Shown here: positions 8,761-17,029 of the stretch, one piece after another | Layout: each line of letters starts with the position of its first letter | How positions within the stretch are numbered: the stretch's first letter is position 1 | Assembly: GCA_002307235.1 (NCBI GenBank) | Contig: DBTV01000048.1 | Location: 20,621 to 84,620 of the forward strand | DNA: 64,000 bases | Direction: 5' to 3' | Source of the DNA: Acidobacteriaceae bacterium UBA1307 | Lineage (GTDB): Bacteria; Acidobacteriota; Terriglobia; Terriglobales; Acidobacteriaceae | Program-made: the position numbers and the translations under genes | Notes under the pieces: generated by a model | What the model was told of the DNA's origin: nothing | Databases searched by the model: none | Seen by the model: only the letters and a program-made list of their open reading frames with translations

Positions 8761-10899
8761 ATGGAAGGCATGATCGCTTCGTCATGGCACGCGGCCGCAC
8801 GGCACCGAACCTCGCTCCTCGCACTTCTTCTCGCCGTGCTGCCCTCGTTCGTAGCAGCGCAAACATTACGCGATCTCGATCAGGTGCGCGCACGATGGGA
8901 ACGGTGGACCATCGCCCCCGTCAACGCCGCCACGACGGTTACGCAGGCACGGCGCTTGATCAGCAGCCAGGGGGAAGACGGTTGCTGGACGAAGATCAAC
9001 TACGACGATCAGCAGCGCTCAATCTGGCTTGCCGCAAAGCATCTCGACAATCTTTCCGCGCTGGCAACGGCATCGTACCTGCAACGCCAGCACGGTTCGG
9101 CCGATGCAGCGATGGACCGCGCGAGCCTGCTCGCCCTGCGCTGCTGGCTGCGGCGCGACCCAAAAAATCCGAACTGGTGGTGGAACCAGATCGGTGCGCC
9201 GCGTCTGCTGGCACGCTCGGCGCTGCTGCTCGATCCGCTGCTTTCTGCCGCGGATCGCAAGAGCATTGACGTGATTCTGCGGCGCGCGGATTGGAGCCAC
9301 TGGACCGGGCAGAATCTGGCTTGGGGCGTCGATATTCAGATGGAGCGTGGCCTGCTTGCGCTGGACGTCGCGGCGGTCCGCCAGGCGTTTGAACGGCTCT
9401 ATCAGGAGATTAGTATTGCTCCCATGAAGGAGGCCAACGGGCAGCCCGGCGAGGGAATTCAGAGCGATAGCTCCTTTCATCAGCATGGCGCGCAGCTTTA
9501 TTCGGGCGGTTATGGATTCGATTTCGGAGAAGATGCCGGACGAGAGATTGCGCTCGGTTGGGGCACTGCCTTTACCGTTCCGCGCGCGACGATGGAGATT
9601 TTTTCTTCCTTCCTGCTCGATGGGCAACAGTGGATGATTCGCGCGGGCCTGTTTGACGATGCCGCGCGCGGCCGCGAGATTACACGCGCCGAACATGCCA
9701 GCACGCCGCGGATGAACGCCGAGTTCGTGCGCGTGGTCGAAGCGTTGGCAGAGCTCGACACACCGCGCCAGAAGGAACTTCGCCACTTTGCCGCAACGCT
9801 CAAGCAGCCCCGCGTCGCCGATGAGGTCACCGGCAATCGCTTCTTCTGGAACTCTGACCTGATGGAGCACAAGCGGGCGGGCTACGCGCTGTCGATCCGC
9901 ATGCTGTCTGCGCGCACGCGCAACGAGGAGACCGTCAATGGCGAAGGACTGCGCTCTGCGCATCTGGCCGACGGCGCAACGCTGCTCTACAAAAATGGCG
10001 AGGAATATCGGCTCGTCTTTCCGGCGTGGAACTGGAATTTAATCCCCGGCACGACAGCGCTGCAATGGCGTTCCCCTGCGGGGCTTCCGCTGACAGGCGA
10101 GGCGCAGCCCATCGGCCAGTACGGCAGCAATGATTTCGCGGGCGGCGTCTCCAATGGCCAGATTGGCGCAGCAGCGATGGATCTCAAACGAGGCCCACTC
10201 TCGGCCAGGAAGGCGTGGTTTCTCTTCGATCATTTCTTCGTCGCGCTCGGCGCAGAGATCACGCTGGCACACAATCCGGCGACGCCCGCAGCGACTGTGG
10301 CAACCTCCATCGAACAGTGCAACCGGCAGGGCGCCGTCGACGAACAACGCCTTGCCGACGGCCGCCGCGTGATTGCGCACAACGACGTGGGCTATCTGCT
10401 GGAAGCAGGCACAAAAAGCGTGCTCACTTCAGGCATGCAGTCAGGACGCTGGTCCGAGATCGGCACCGGCCCGAGCGACCTTGTCGAGCGACCCGTCTTC
10501 AATCTTTGGATCGATCACGGCACGCAGCCTGTGCATGCAAGTTATCAATACGAAGTGTTTCCCGAGGGTGGTCTTGCGGCCGCGCAACAAGAGGCCGCAT
10601 CGCCCACGGTGCGCGTGCTCGCCAATCGCGAGGATCTGCAGGCGGTCGTTGCCGCGAAGGATCTGATGGCCGTCTTCTATCGCGCGGGTTCGCTTGCCAG
10701 CGTCTGGGGAAAGATTTCCGTCAACGCGCCGAGCCTGATTCTTGTGGAAGACGATGGCGCGGAAGTTCGCATTACAGCCGCGAACCCACGCGCCACGGCA
10801 CTGCATCTGATTGTCACGCTCGGACGCCGCGCCATCTCCTTCGATCTACCCGGTGGCACGCTCGGCGGCAAAAGCCAGACGAAGAGCATGGCCCGATAA
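8761..10899 (+). CDS. Secreted polysaccharide lyase family 8 (chondroitin/hyaluronan/xanthan lyase-like)
   Basis: 712 residues, close to the 700 of Flavobacterium chondroitin AC lyase. An N-terminal signal peptide (hydrophobic TSLLALLLAVLPSFVAAQ) directs export. The PL8 catalytic set can be read directly: Asn in NWWWNQIGAPR (138-142 region), His242 in FHQHG, Tyr251 in LYSGGYG and Arg305/Arg309 in RGREITR. The His-Tyr spacing of 9 and His-Arg spacing of 63 match chondroitin AC lyase. The N-terminal half is the helical toroid, the C-terminal half the beta-sandwich. Lyases of this family cleave uronic-acid-containing or xanthan-type polymers by beta-elimination; the exact substrate cannot be told. 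It has its own transcription unit, 60 nt after a terminator. Confidence 0.9.
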   Translation: MEGMIASSWHAAARHRTSLLALLLAVLPSFVAAQTLRDLDQVRARWERWTIAPVNAATTVTQARRLISSQGEDGCWTKINYDDQQRSIWLAAKHLDNLSALATASYLQRQHGSADAAMDRASLLALRCWLRRDPKNPNWWWNQIGAPRLLARSALLLDPLLSAADRKSIDVILRRADWSHWTGQNLAWGVDIQMERGLLALDVAAVRQAFERLYQEISIAPMKEANGQPGEGIQSDSSFHQHGAQLYSGGYGFDFGEDAGREIALGWGTAFTVPRATMEIFSSFLLDGQQWMIRAGLFDDAARGREITRAEHASTPRMNAEFVRVVEALAELDTPRQKELRHFAATLKQPRVADEVTGNRFFWNSDLMEHKRAGYALSIRMLSARTRNEETVNGEGLRSAHLADGATLLYKNGEEYRLVFPAWNWNLIPGTTALQWRSPAGLPLTGEAQPIGQYGSNDFAGGVSNGQIGAAAMDLKRGPLSARKAWFLFDHFFVALGAEITLAHNPATPAATVATSIEQCNRQGAVDEQRLADGRRVIAHNDVGYLLEAGTKSVLTSGMQSGRWSEIGTGPSDLVERPVFNLWIDHGTQPVHASYQYEVFPEGGLAAAQQEAASPTVRVLANREDLQAVVAAKDLMAVFYRAGSLASVWGKISVNAPSLILVEDDGAEVRITAANPRATALHLIVTLGRRAISFDLPGGTLGGKSQTKSMAR

Positions 10900-10922
10900 A
10901 CCGCGCTTTCTTTCCTATGCGG

Positions 10923-11801
10923 CTACGCCCGGCCAATCACCTGCGCCAGAGTTTTGCCGATATCGGCAGGGCTCACCACGACGTGAATGCCCGCCTCTTG
11001 CATGGCCTTCATCTTGCCTTGCGCAGTGCCTTCGCCTCCACTGATGATGGCGCCTGCGTGGCCCATGCGACGGCCCGTCGGCGCTGTCTGGCCTGCAATA
11101 AAACCAACAACCGGCTTGCGCACATGCTCGCGAACATAGGCCGCCGCCTGCTCCTCATTGGTTCCGCCGATCTCGCCGATCAGAATAATCGCCTCGGTCT
11201 CCGGATCTTCTTTGAGCAGTTGCAGCGCGTCGATATGCGTCGTACCGACGATAGGATCGCCACCAATGCCTATCGCCGTCGACTGCCCAATGCCGCGCTG
11301 CGTCAGTTGATAGACCGCCTCGTAGGTCAGCGTGCCCGAACGTGAAATGATGCCGACCGAGCCTTCCTTGTGAATGCGGCCGGGAAGAATGCCGACCTTC
11401 GCTTTTCCTGGCGAGATGACGCCGGGACAGTTTGGTCCGATCAGGCGCGATGTCTTCGAGTCCCTGATTTTTGCCCAGACCTTCACCATATCGAGCGTGG
11501 GAATGCCCTCGGTGATGCAGACAATCAGCGCGATTCCCGCGGCTTCTGCTTCAAGAATGGCATCAGCGGCAAAGGGGGGCGGCACAAAGATCATCGTCGT
11601 ATTCGCGCCGGTTTGCCGTGCGGCATCGGCCACGGTGTTGAAGACCGGAAAGCCTTCGTGCATCGAACCGCCCTTGCCCGGCGTAACGCCACCGACGACC
11701 TGCGTACCATATTCGGCGCAGCCTTTGGCGTGGAAGGTTCCTTCCTTGCCGGTGATGCCCTGCACAATGAGTCGCGTATTTTTATCGACGAGAACCGCCA
11801 T
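10923..11801 (-). CDS. sucD: Succinyl-CoA synthetase (succinate-CoA ligase) alpha subunit
   Basis: TCA-cycle enzyme that interconverts succinyl-CoA and succinate with substrate-level phosphorylation. It has 292 residues, the normal length. Seen are the CoA-binding N-terminus (NTRLIVQGITGKEGTFH), the CoA-ligase signature GPNCPGVISPGKAKVGI and the phosphorylated His248 in GHAGAIISGG. The ATG abuts the sucC stop (TAG-ATG) with a perfect GGAGG site inside the end of sucC, so the pair is translationally coupled. It converges on the PL8 gene with 23 nt between. Confidence 0.97.
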   Translation of the reverse strand: MAVLVDKNTRLIVQGITGKEGTFHAKGCAEYGTQVVGGVTPGKGGSMHEGFPVFNTVADAARQTGANTTMIFVPPPFAADAILEAEAAGIALIVCITEGIPTLDMVKVWAKIRDSKTSRLIGPNCPGVISPGKAKVGILPGRIHKEGSVGIISRSGTLTYEAVYQLTQRGIGQSTAIGIGGDPIVGTTHIDALQLLKEDPETEAIILIGEIGGTNEEQAAAYVREHVRKPVVGFIAGQTAPTGRRMGHAGAIISGGEGTAQGKMKAMQEAGIHVVVSPADIGKTLAQVIGRA

Positions 11802-12983
11802 CTATGCCTCCACTCCCTGCGCAGCCTTGACGGCCAGTCTTGCAGCCTCTTCCATCGTGGCCCCGACGAGAAAATTGAGCCCCGACTCCTTGAGGATCTT
11901 GCGACCCTCTTCGACGTTGGTCCCCTCCAGGCGAAGCACGATGGGCAGCGTCACCTGCAGCGTGCGCGCAGCGTGCACCACACCGGCCGCCAGGCGATCG
12001 ACGCGCAGAATGCCCCCGAAAATATTGAGGAAGATCGCCTTCACCTTTGCATCCGACAACAGGATGGAGAAGGCGTGCTCAATCTGCTCCTGACTGGCAC
12101 CACCGCCAACGTCGAGAAAGTTTGCCGGCGCTCCGCCCGCATATTGAATGATGTCCATCGTGGCCATCGCCAGCCCTGCGCCGTTGACCATGCAGGCGAT
12201 GGAGCCATCGAGCTTGATGTAGTTGAGCGCAGAACGCGAGGCCTCAACCTCGAGCGGATTTTCTTCCGTCACATCGCGCAAGGCCTTGATCGCCGGTTGC
12301 CGAAAGAGCGCGTTGTCATCAAAGTTCATCTTCGCATCGAGCGCAATGATGCGATCATCCACCGTCGTCACCAATGGATTGATCTCCGCCAGCGTGGCAT
12401 CCGTTGCGACAAAAGCCTTGTAGAGCGCCTGCAAAACCGCTGCCGCGCGATGAATCTGCGTGCTCTTCAGGCCAAGCGCAAAGGCCAGTGAACGCGCCTG
12501 CCATGCCGTAAAACCGACGACAGGATCGACGACGGCCTTGTGAATGCGCTCGGGCGTTTCGGCAGCGACCTCTTCAATCTCCATACCGCCATCCGGCGAG
12601 GCCATGACGACATAGCGACCCGTAGCGCGATCGAGCACAATGCCGACATAAAGCTCACGCTCGATGGCCGCCGTTTCTTCAATGAGAAGCCGGCACACCG
12701 TTTGGCCAAGAGGCCCGGTCTGGTGCGTCACCAACTGCATGCCAAGCATGGTTTGCGCGCGCTGCCGCGCCTCTTCCGCAGACTTAGCCACCTTGACGCC
12801 GCCGCCTTTGCCGCGGCCTCCGGCATGAATCTGCGCCTTGACGACAACGCCCGCAGCGCCTTCGGCCAGCAGGCTATCGATGACGGCAGCAGCTTCTTCC
12901 AATGTTGCCGCATCTTTTCCCTTGGGTACAGGAACGCCGAAGCCAGACAAAATTTTCTTGGCCTGATACTCGTGAATTTTCAT
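11802..12983 (-). CDS. sucC: Succinyl-CoA synthetase (ADP/GDP-forming) beta subunit
   Basis: Nucleotide-binding partner of SucD. The start MKIHEYQAKKIL is the family's usual N-terminus and gives 393 residues; upstream in-frame codons encode an Arg-rich stretch that is not part of the protein. The ATP-grasp domain is evident (VVKAQIHAGGRGKGGGVKVA, near 45-64; ALDAKMNFDDNA) with the C-terminal CoA-ligase domain (NIFGGILRVDRLAAGV). It directly precedes sucD with no gap and lies 67 nt downstream of the aldo/keto reductase gene on the same strand. Confidence 0.96.
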   Translation of the reverse strand: MKIHEYQAKKILSGFGVPVPKGKDAATLEEAAAVIDSLLAEGAAGVVVKAQIHAGGRGKGGGVKVAKSAEEARQRAQTMLGMQLVTHQTGPLGQTVCRLLIEETAAIERELYVGIVLDRATGRYVVMASPDGGMEIEEVAAETPERIHKAVVDPVVGFTAWQARSLAFALGLKSTQIHRAAAVLQALYKAFVATDATLAEINPLVTTVDDRIIALDAKMNFDDNALFRQPAIKALRDVTEENPLEVEASRSALNYIKLDGSIACMVNGAGLAMATMDIIQYAGGAPANFLDVGGGASQEQIEHAFSILLSDAKVKAIFLNIFGGILRVDRLAAGVVHAARTLQVTLPIVLRLEGTNVEEGRKILKESGLNFLVGATMEEAARLAVKAAQGVEA

Positions 12984-13050
12984 TTCTCTATGTCCTATCG
13001 ATAGGAGGGCGGCAAGAGCAGGCCTGCGCATGCTCCTGCCTTGCACGCGT

Positions 13051-14049
13051 CTAGAAACCGAGCACGGGATGAGGGTGATACGCCGCCTCAAGCAGGGCGA
13101 TTTCCTCCTCTTGTAACTTGAGCGAAACCGCGGCCACCGCATCGGCAAGATGCTGCGGCCTGGTAGCACCAACGATCGGCGCCGTCACGGCCTTTCTGCT
13201 AAGCAACCAGGCCAGCGCAACCTGCGCATAGCCGACGCCGCGCTGCCCGGCGACCTTGCCAAGATTGCCGACCACGGCCTCATCCGATTCCTCGGTGCGC
13301 GTGTACATGCTTCTGGCAAAATAATCCGTCTCGGAGCGCTCGGTCTTTTGCGAGTTCCAGGGCCGCGTCAGGCGACCGCGCGCGAGCGGGCTCCAGGGAA
13401 TCACGCCGATCCCCTCCTCTTCGCACAGGCCGATCATCTCGCGCTCTTCTTCGCGATAAAGAAGGTTGTAGTGGTTCTGCATGCTGATGAAACGCGTCCA
13501 TCCCTTGCGGTCGGCAAGATACAGTGATTTTGCAAATTGCCAGGAGAACATGGACGAAGCGCCCAGATAGCGAACCTTTCCGGCGCGCACCAGATCGTTG
13601 AGCGCCTCGAGCGTCTCTTCGATGGGCGTTTCATGATCCCAGCGATGAATCTGCAAAAGGTCAATGTAATCGGTGTTCAGACGGCGCAGGCACTGCTCGG
13701 CCTCGAAGAGGATGGCTTTGCGCGATAGCCCGCCACCATTGGGTTCATCGCGCATCTTGCCGTGGATCTTGGTGGCGATAACAACGGATTCGCGACGCAC
13801 GTTGGCCTTGATGAAGCGGCCAAGCACCTCTTCGCTGGCGCCATTCGAGTAGACATTGGCGGTATCAAAAAAGTTGATCCCGGCATCCAGAGCCTGCCTG
13901 AAAAACGGTTGGCTTTCGTCCTCATCAAGCACCCAGGCGTGACGACCAAAGCCGAGCGTCTCACCCTTTGGTTTTTCGCCATACGTCATACACCCGAGAC
14001 ACAACCTTGAAACCTTGAGCCCCGACCTTCCCAGCCGTACATATTCCAT
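13051..14049 (-). CDS. Aldo/keto reductase
   Basis: NADPH-dependent oxidoreductase of the (beta/alpha)8 aldo/keto reductase superfamily, 332 residues. The catalytic tetrad is Asp62, Tyr67, Lys94 and His125 (NFFDTANVYSNG; IATKIHG; LLQIHRWD). The C-terminal NADPH-binding part includes PIVGATRPQHLADA. The length and the LGCMTYGEKPKG start resemble the YajO/AKR-like group annotated as general aldehyde/ketone reductases. The substrate is not predictable. It is upstream of sucCD on the same strand and could be co-transcribed, though no functional link is obvious. Confidence 0.9.
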   Translation of the reverse strand: MEYVRLGRSGLKVSRLCLGCMTYGEKPKGETLGFGRHAWVLDEDESQPFFRQALDAGINFFDTANVYSNGASEEVLGRFIKANVRRESVVIATKIHGKMRDEPNGGGLSRKAILFEAEQCLRRLNTDYIDLLQIHRWDHETPIEETLEALNDLVRAGKVRYLGASSMFSWQFAKSLYLADRKGWTRFISMQNHYNLLYREEEREMIGLCEEEGIGVIPWSPLARGRLTRPWNSQKTERSETDYFARSMYTRTEESDEAVVGNLGKVAGQRGVGYAQVALAWLLSRKAVTAPIVGATRPQHLADAVAAVSLKLQEEEIALLEAAYHPHPVLGF

Positions 14050-14280
14050 GATGGTCTTCTCCGCTTCTACAAAACATTGCGATGGCTACAGAGATTCATC
14101 TCCACGCACAGGAACAATACGCACGTTCCATGCTCAAACAAAGGCGACAGACCACTCACATCGTGAGCTTATCCAAGAGAACACCCGTTTTCTGCTGCGT
14201 GGAGTATATCACTCAATCTACGATAAACAAGTAAGTACAGGGTTGGTCTGAAATTTTATTGCACCGCTGCAACGCACGCC

Positions 14281-14319
14281 TAAAAAAACACAGGGCGAAG
14301 ACTCGCGCCTTCGCCCCTG
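14281..14319 (-). terminator. Rho-independent terminator of the MerR-XRE-cupin gene
   Basis: On the minus strand the stem CAGGGGCGAAG / CTTCGCCCTG (one bulged base) is followed by TG and seven T. It begins about 22 nt after the stop codon of the regulator gene. The gap upstream (14050-14280) holds the aldo/keto reductase promoter region and no other visible gene. Confidence 0.8.
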
Positions 14320-14340
14320 CATCCTCTCTCGATTAACACT

Positions 14341-15234
14341 CTAACGCACAAGAGCAAGCCGCTCGGCCGTATTCACCCAGAGAACCACGGCTTCACTCTT
14401 TCCGGGATTATGCCAGTGGTGACGCGTATTGCTGGCGAAGTAGAAGCTGTCGCCCTGCGCCAGCTTGTACTCCTTCATGTCAAGCGTGATCGCGAGCGCG
14501 CCCTTCAGCATATAGATGAACTCCTGCCCCTGGTGCGTATAAAACTCCTGGCTACCCTTGCCCGGCGCAATGTGCATGATGTGCGGTTCCATGACGATGT
14601 TGCCCCAGGCAAGCTCTTCCATGCGCACGCCATCGCTGTGCGAAAGCAGGCGCCGCTTGGTTTTGGTCACCAGGGGGCCGGGCGATTCAGCCTGATAGTA
14701 AAAGGCGGAAAGAGAGGTGCCAAAGTGGTGAGCCAGCTTGTGCATGATGCCCACGGAGACGCCGGTCTGCGATCGCTCCAGATTGGAAAGAAAGCCGGTA
14801 GAGATGCCCACGGCCGCCGCCACCTGCGCCAGAGACTGCTTTTTTGTAAGACGCAACGAGCGCAAATAGCTGCCGAGCGCCAGAGTATGCGCAACGGCCT
14901 GCTGCTCGCCCACGCCCGGCAAAAGCCCTTCGCGACGCAGTTGCTCGATAATCGCCGGCGCGTTGAGCCCCTGCACCTTGCGCAGATACACCGCACGGCA
15001 AAGCAAATCGATATCGCTCTGCTCATACAGGCGGTGCTCACCCTGCGCGGTGGCTTCGCGGCGCAAGCCCATCTGTTCCCAGGAGCGAATCATCGAGGCA
15101 GAAACGCCAAGCTGCCGGGCCACGGCGCCAATGCGCAAGGGGCGCACGCCGTCCGGGCTCTTCGACGCCTCACTGCCGCCGCGCGCTATGGCTGGCTTGC
15201 GAGGCAATTTTTTTTGAATTTTCTTTTGGCTCAT
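14341..15234 (-). CDS. Triple-domain regulator: MerR HTH + XRE HTH + cupin
   Basis: 297 residues combine three modules. A basic N-terminal tail is followed by a MerR-type winged HTH (about 33-103, LRIGAVARQLGVSASMIRSWE), a Cro/C1-type HTH (about 121-178, QSLAQVAAAVGISTGFLSNLE) and a C-terminal cupin barrel (about 210-290, with THQGQEFIYMLKG at 233-245 and paired His272/His273). XRE-cupin proteins such as PuuR control polyamine/GABA catabolism, and this gene faces an amine-type operon across a 212-bp intergenic region, so it is probably the local regulator. Carrying two distinct DNA-binding domains in one chain is unusual. No clear ribosome binding site precedes the ATG. The ligand is unknown. 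Confidence 0.88.
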   Translation of the reverse strand: MSQKKIQKKLPRKPAIARGGSEASKSPDGVRPLRIGAVARQLGVSASMIRSWEQMGLRREATAQGEHRLYEQSDIDLLCRAVYLRKVQGLNAPAIIEQLRREGLLPGVGEQQAVAHTLALGSYLRSLRLTKKQSLAQVAAAVGISTGFLSNLERSQTGVSVGIMHKLAHHFGTSLSAFYYQAESPGPLVTKTKRRLLSHSDGVRMEELAWGNIVMEPHIMHIAPGKGSQEFYTHQGQEFIYMLKGALAITLDMKEYKLAQGDSFYFASNTRHHWHNPGKSEAVVLWVNTAERLALVR

Positions 15235-15356
15235 AGACAGGAAGTAAAAAAGCGAAGCAGCAATCCCATCCCAGCATGGCCGCCCCTATTGCCAGCCTAC
15301 TACATGGCCCGCGCGATGCAAAGCAGGAATCTTTATGGAAATCCTACGAGAAACAA

Positions 15357-15386
15357 GTAATTTTTATAAATAATATCAATTTTTAT
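15357..15386. promoter_or_regulatory. AT-rich direct repeat between regulator and permease, candidate operator/promoter
   Basis: The 9-mer AATTTTTAT occurs at 15359-15367 and again at 15378-15386, a 19-bp period, inside a strikingly AT-rich patch of an otherwise GC-rich sequence. The stretch starting GTAATTTTTATAAAT (15357) resembles GTAAGTTTTATGATA upstream of the next gene (16910). It lies in the divergent gap between the regulator and the permease, where an operator is expected. Confidence 0.4.
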
Positions 15387-15446
15387 TCTATCTTCAGGGC
15401 ATTTCGGCGAGGCTCAGTTATCACCCCAGGGCTGTCGAGGTTACCG

Positions 15447-16913
15447 ATGACGGAGACAGAAGCACCCGTAGCTGCCGAACTTGGAACAGAGCAACTGAAA
15501 AAGGTTTTAGGCCGCCGCGATCTGATTCTGCTGTTTGTGGCTGCGGTCGCGAACCTGAATATCGTTCCGGCCATTGCGGCGGCGGGCCCGCTCACGCTCT
15601 GGATCTGGCTCATTGCGCTGTGGACCTACTTCTGGCCGCAGGGGGTTGCCGTCACGGAGCTGAGCGCGGTTTGGCCTGGCGAGGGCGGCATCTATTTGTG
15701 GACCAAAAACTCCTTCGGCGAGATGCATGGCTTCCTCGCCGCCTGGTGCTACTGGCTGGCCAATGTTGTTTATCTGCCCACCGTTCTTCTCTCCTGCATT
15801 GGCGCCGCTGTTTACGTCTTTGGCCCCGCGGTGCAGGCGCAGGCCAACAACCCGTGGTTCGCAGGTAGCGGAGCCATTCTTCTTCTAATTCTGCTGCTGG
15901 TTCTGAATGTGCGCGGAGAATCCTCTGGAAAGTGGATCACCAACCTGGGCGGCCTGGGAACGCTGGTGGGCGCACTGGTCATCTGCGCGCTTGCGGCGAT
16001 CATGCTCGGCAAGCATCAAAGCGCACTGCATTCAGCCTCGTTCGTGCCAAAATTCAGCAACTGGCGGCTGTTGGCGATCTTTGGAACCATCTGTTACAGC
16101 CTGCAGGGGCTCGATCTGGCTTCGATTAAAGGCGATGAAATTCGCGAACCGCGCAAGGTGCTTCCCGGCGCGATCCTCTGGGGTGGACTGATCTCCGGGC
16201 TGGCATACATGGGCGCAACCGTCGCCATGCTGGTCGCCCTTCCGCATGAACAGATCGGCGTCATGACCGGCATTCTGCAATCGATCAGTTCCATGGCGGA
16301 CCGCGCCTCGCTGCACATTCTTGTCGCTCCGGTCGCGCTGTTTGAAACGCTCGCCATTCTGGGAACCGCAGCCGCATGGTACAGCGGCGCGGCGCGGTTG
16401 CCCTTCGTTGCCGGCATCGATCACTACCTGCCCAAGGCTCTCGGGCGCGTGCATCCACGCTACAAAACACCCTACGTTGCGCTGCTCGTCTTCGCCGTGC
16501 TTGCCGCGCTGCTGGTCGTCGTCAGCTATCTGGGCGCCAGCGTCAGCGAATCCTATCTCACGCTGGTCTCCATCTCGGTGGTGCTGCAACTGATTCCGAA
16601 CGTATACATGTTTGCCTGCCTGATCAAGCTCTCGCGCCATCGCCGCTATCCACGCTACGAACGCAAGCGCATGGTGGCCAACGGCGCCTATGGAATCTCC
16701 GCCAGCCTGCTTGGCATTGCGCTGGCTTTTGTTCCGAGCGAAGAGACGCACGTCCTGATGTACGAGCTGAAGACCATTGGCGCAATCAGCTTCGTGATCC
16801 TTCTTGCCTTCGCTTTTTACCTGCGCGCCAAGCTCAGAATTAACGCGGGGCACAAAGTCGATGTCGCCCTCATTGCCAGCATGCCAAAAAGTAAATTTAC
16901 TGAATTATCGTAA
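15447..16913 (+). CDS. APC-superfamily amino acid/amine permease
   Basis: The chosen ATG (15447) has GTCGAGG 6 nt upstream and gives 488 residues; the in-frame codons before it belong to the intergenic AT-rich region. The protein has about 12 hydrophobic helices. The first, NLNIVPAIAAAGPLTLWIW, and the block ELSAVWPGEGGIYLWTKNSFG are typical of the APC amino-acid/polyamine/organocation transporters, close to the glutamate/GABA antiporter and YjeM-type branch. It is the first gene of the run permease - aminotransferase - GNAT-aminotransferase - amidohydrolase - aldehyde dehydrogenase, so it probably brings in the amine or amino acid used by the others. Confidence 0.85.
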   Translation: MTETEAPVAAELGTEQLKKVLGRRDLILLFVAAVANLNIVPAIAAAGPLTLWIWLIALWTYFWPQGVAVTELSAVWPGEGGIYLWTKNSFGEMHGFLAAWCYWLANVVYLPTVLLSCIGAAVYVFGPAVQAQANNPWFAGSGAILLLILLLVLNVRGESSGKWITNLGGLGTLVGALVICALAAIMLGKHQSALHSASFVPKFSNWRLLAIFGTICYSLQGLDLASIKGDEIREPRKVLPGAILWGGLISGLAYMGATVAMLVALPHEQIGVMTGILQSISSMADRASLHILVAPVALFETLAILGTAAAWYSGAARLPFVAGIDHYLPKALGRVHPRYKTPYVALLVFAVLAALLVVVSYLGASVSESYLTLVSISVVLQLIPNVYMFACLIKLSRHRRYPRYERKRMVANGAYGISASLLGIALAFVPSEETHVLMYELKTIGAISFVILLAFAFYLRAKLRINAGHKVDVALIASMPKSKFTELS

Positions 16914-16923
16914 GTTTTATGAT
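16896..16923 (+). promoter_or_regulatory. Predicted promoter upstream of the first aminotransferase
   Basis: TTTACT (16896-16901) and TATGAT (16918-16923) are 16 nt apart and lie about 110 nt before the aminotransferase start, overlapping the permease 3' end. An imperfect inverted repeat, AATTTAC-N9-GTAAGTT, overlaps it and could be an operator. The aminotransferase and its downstream genes may therefore be transcribed separately from the permease. Confidence 0.4.
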
Positions 16924-17029
16924 ACACTCACCCACAAATAAAGACGCCCTGTGAGCGGCCTTTCTGGAGAGTCATCAATAATTCCAGCTCCAAGACCGGT
17001 CGCGACGCCGCCAGACAAGAAAGGATTGT

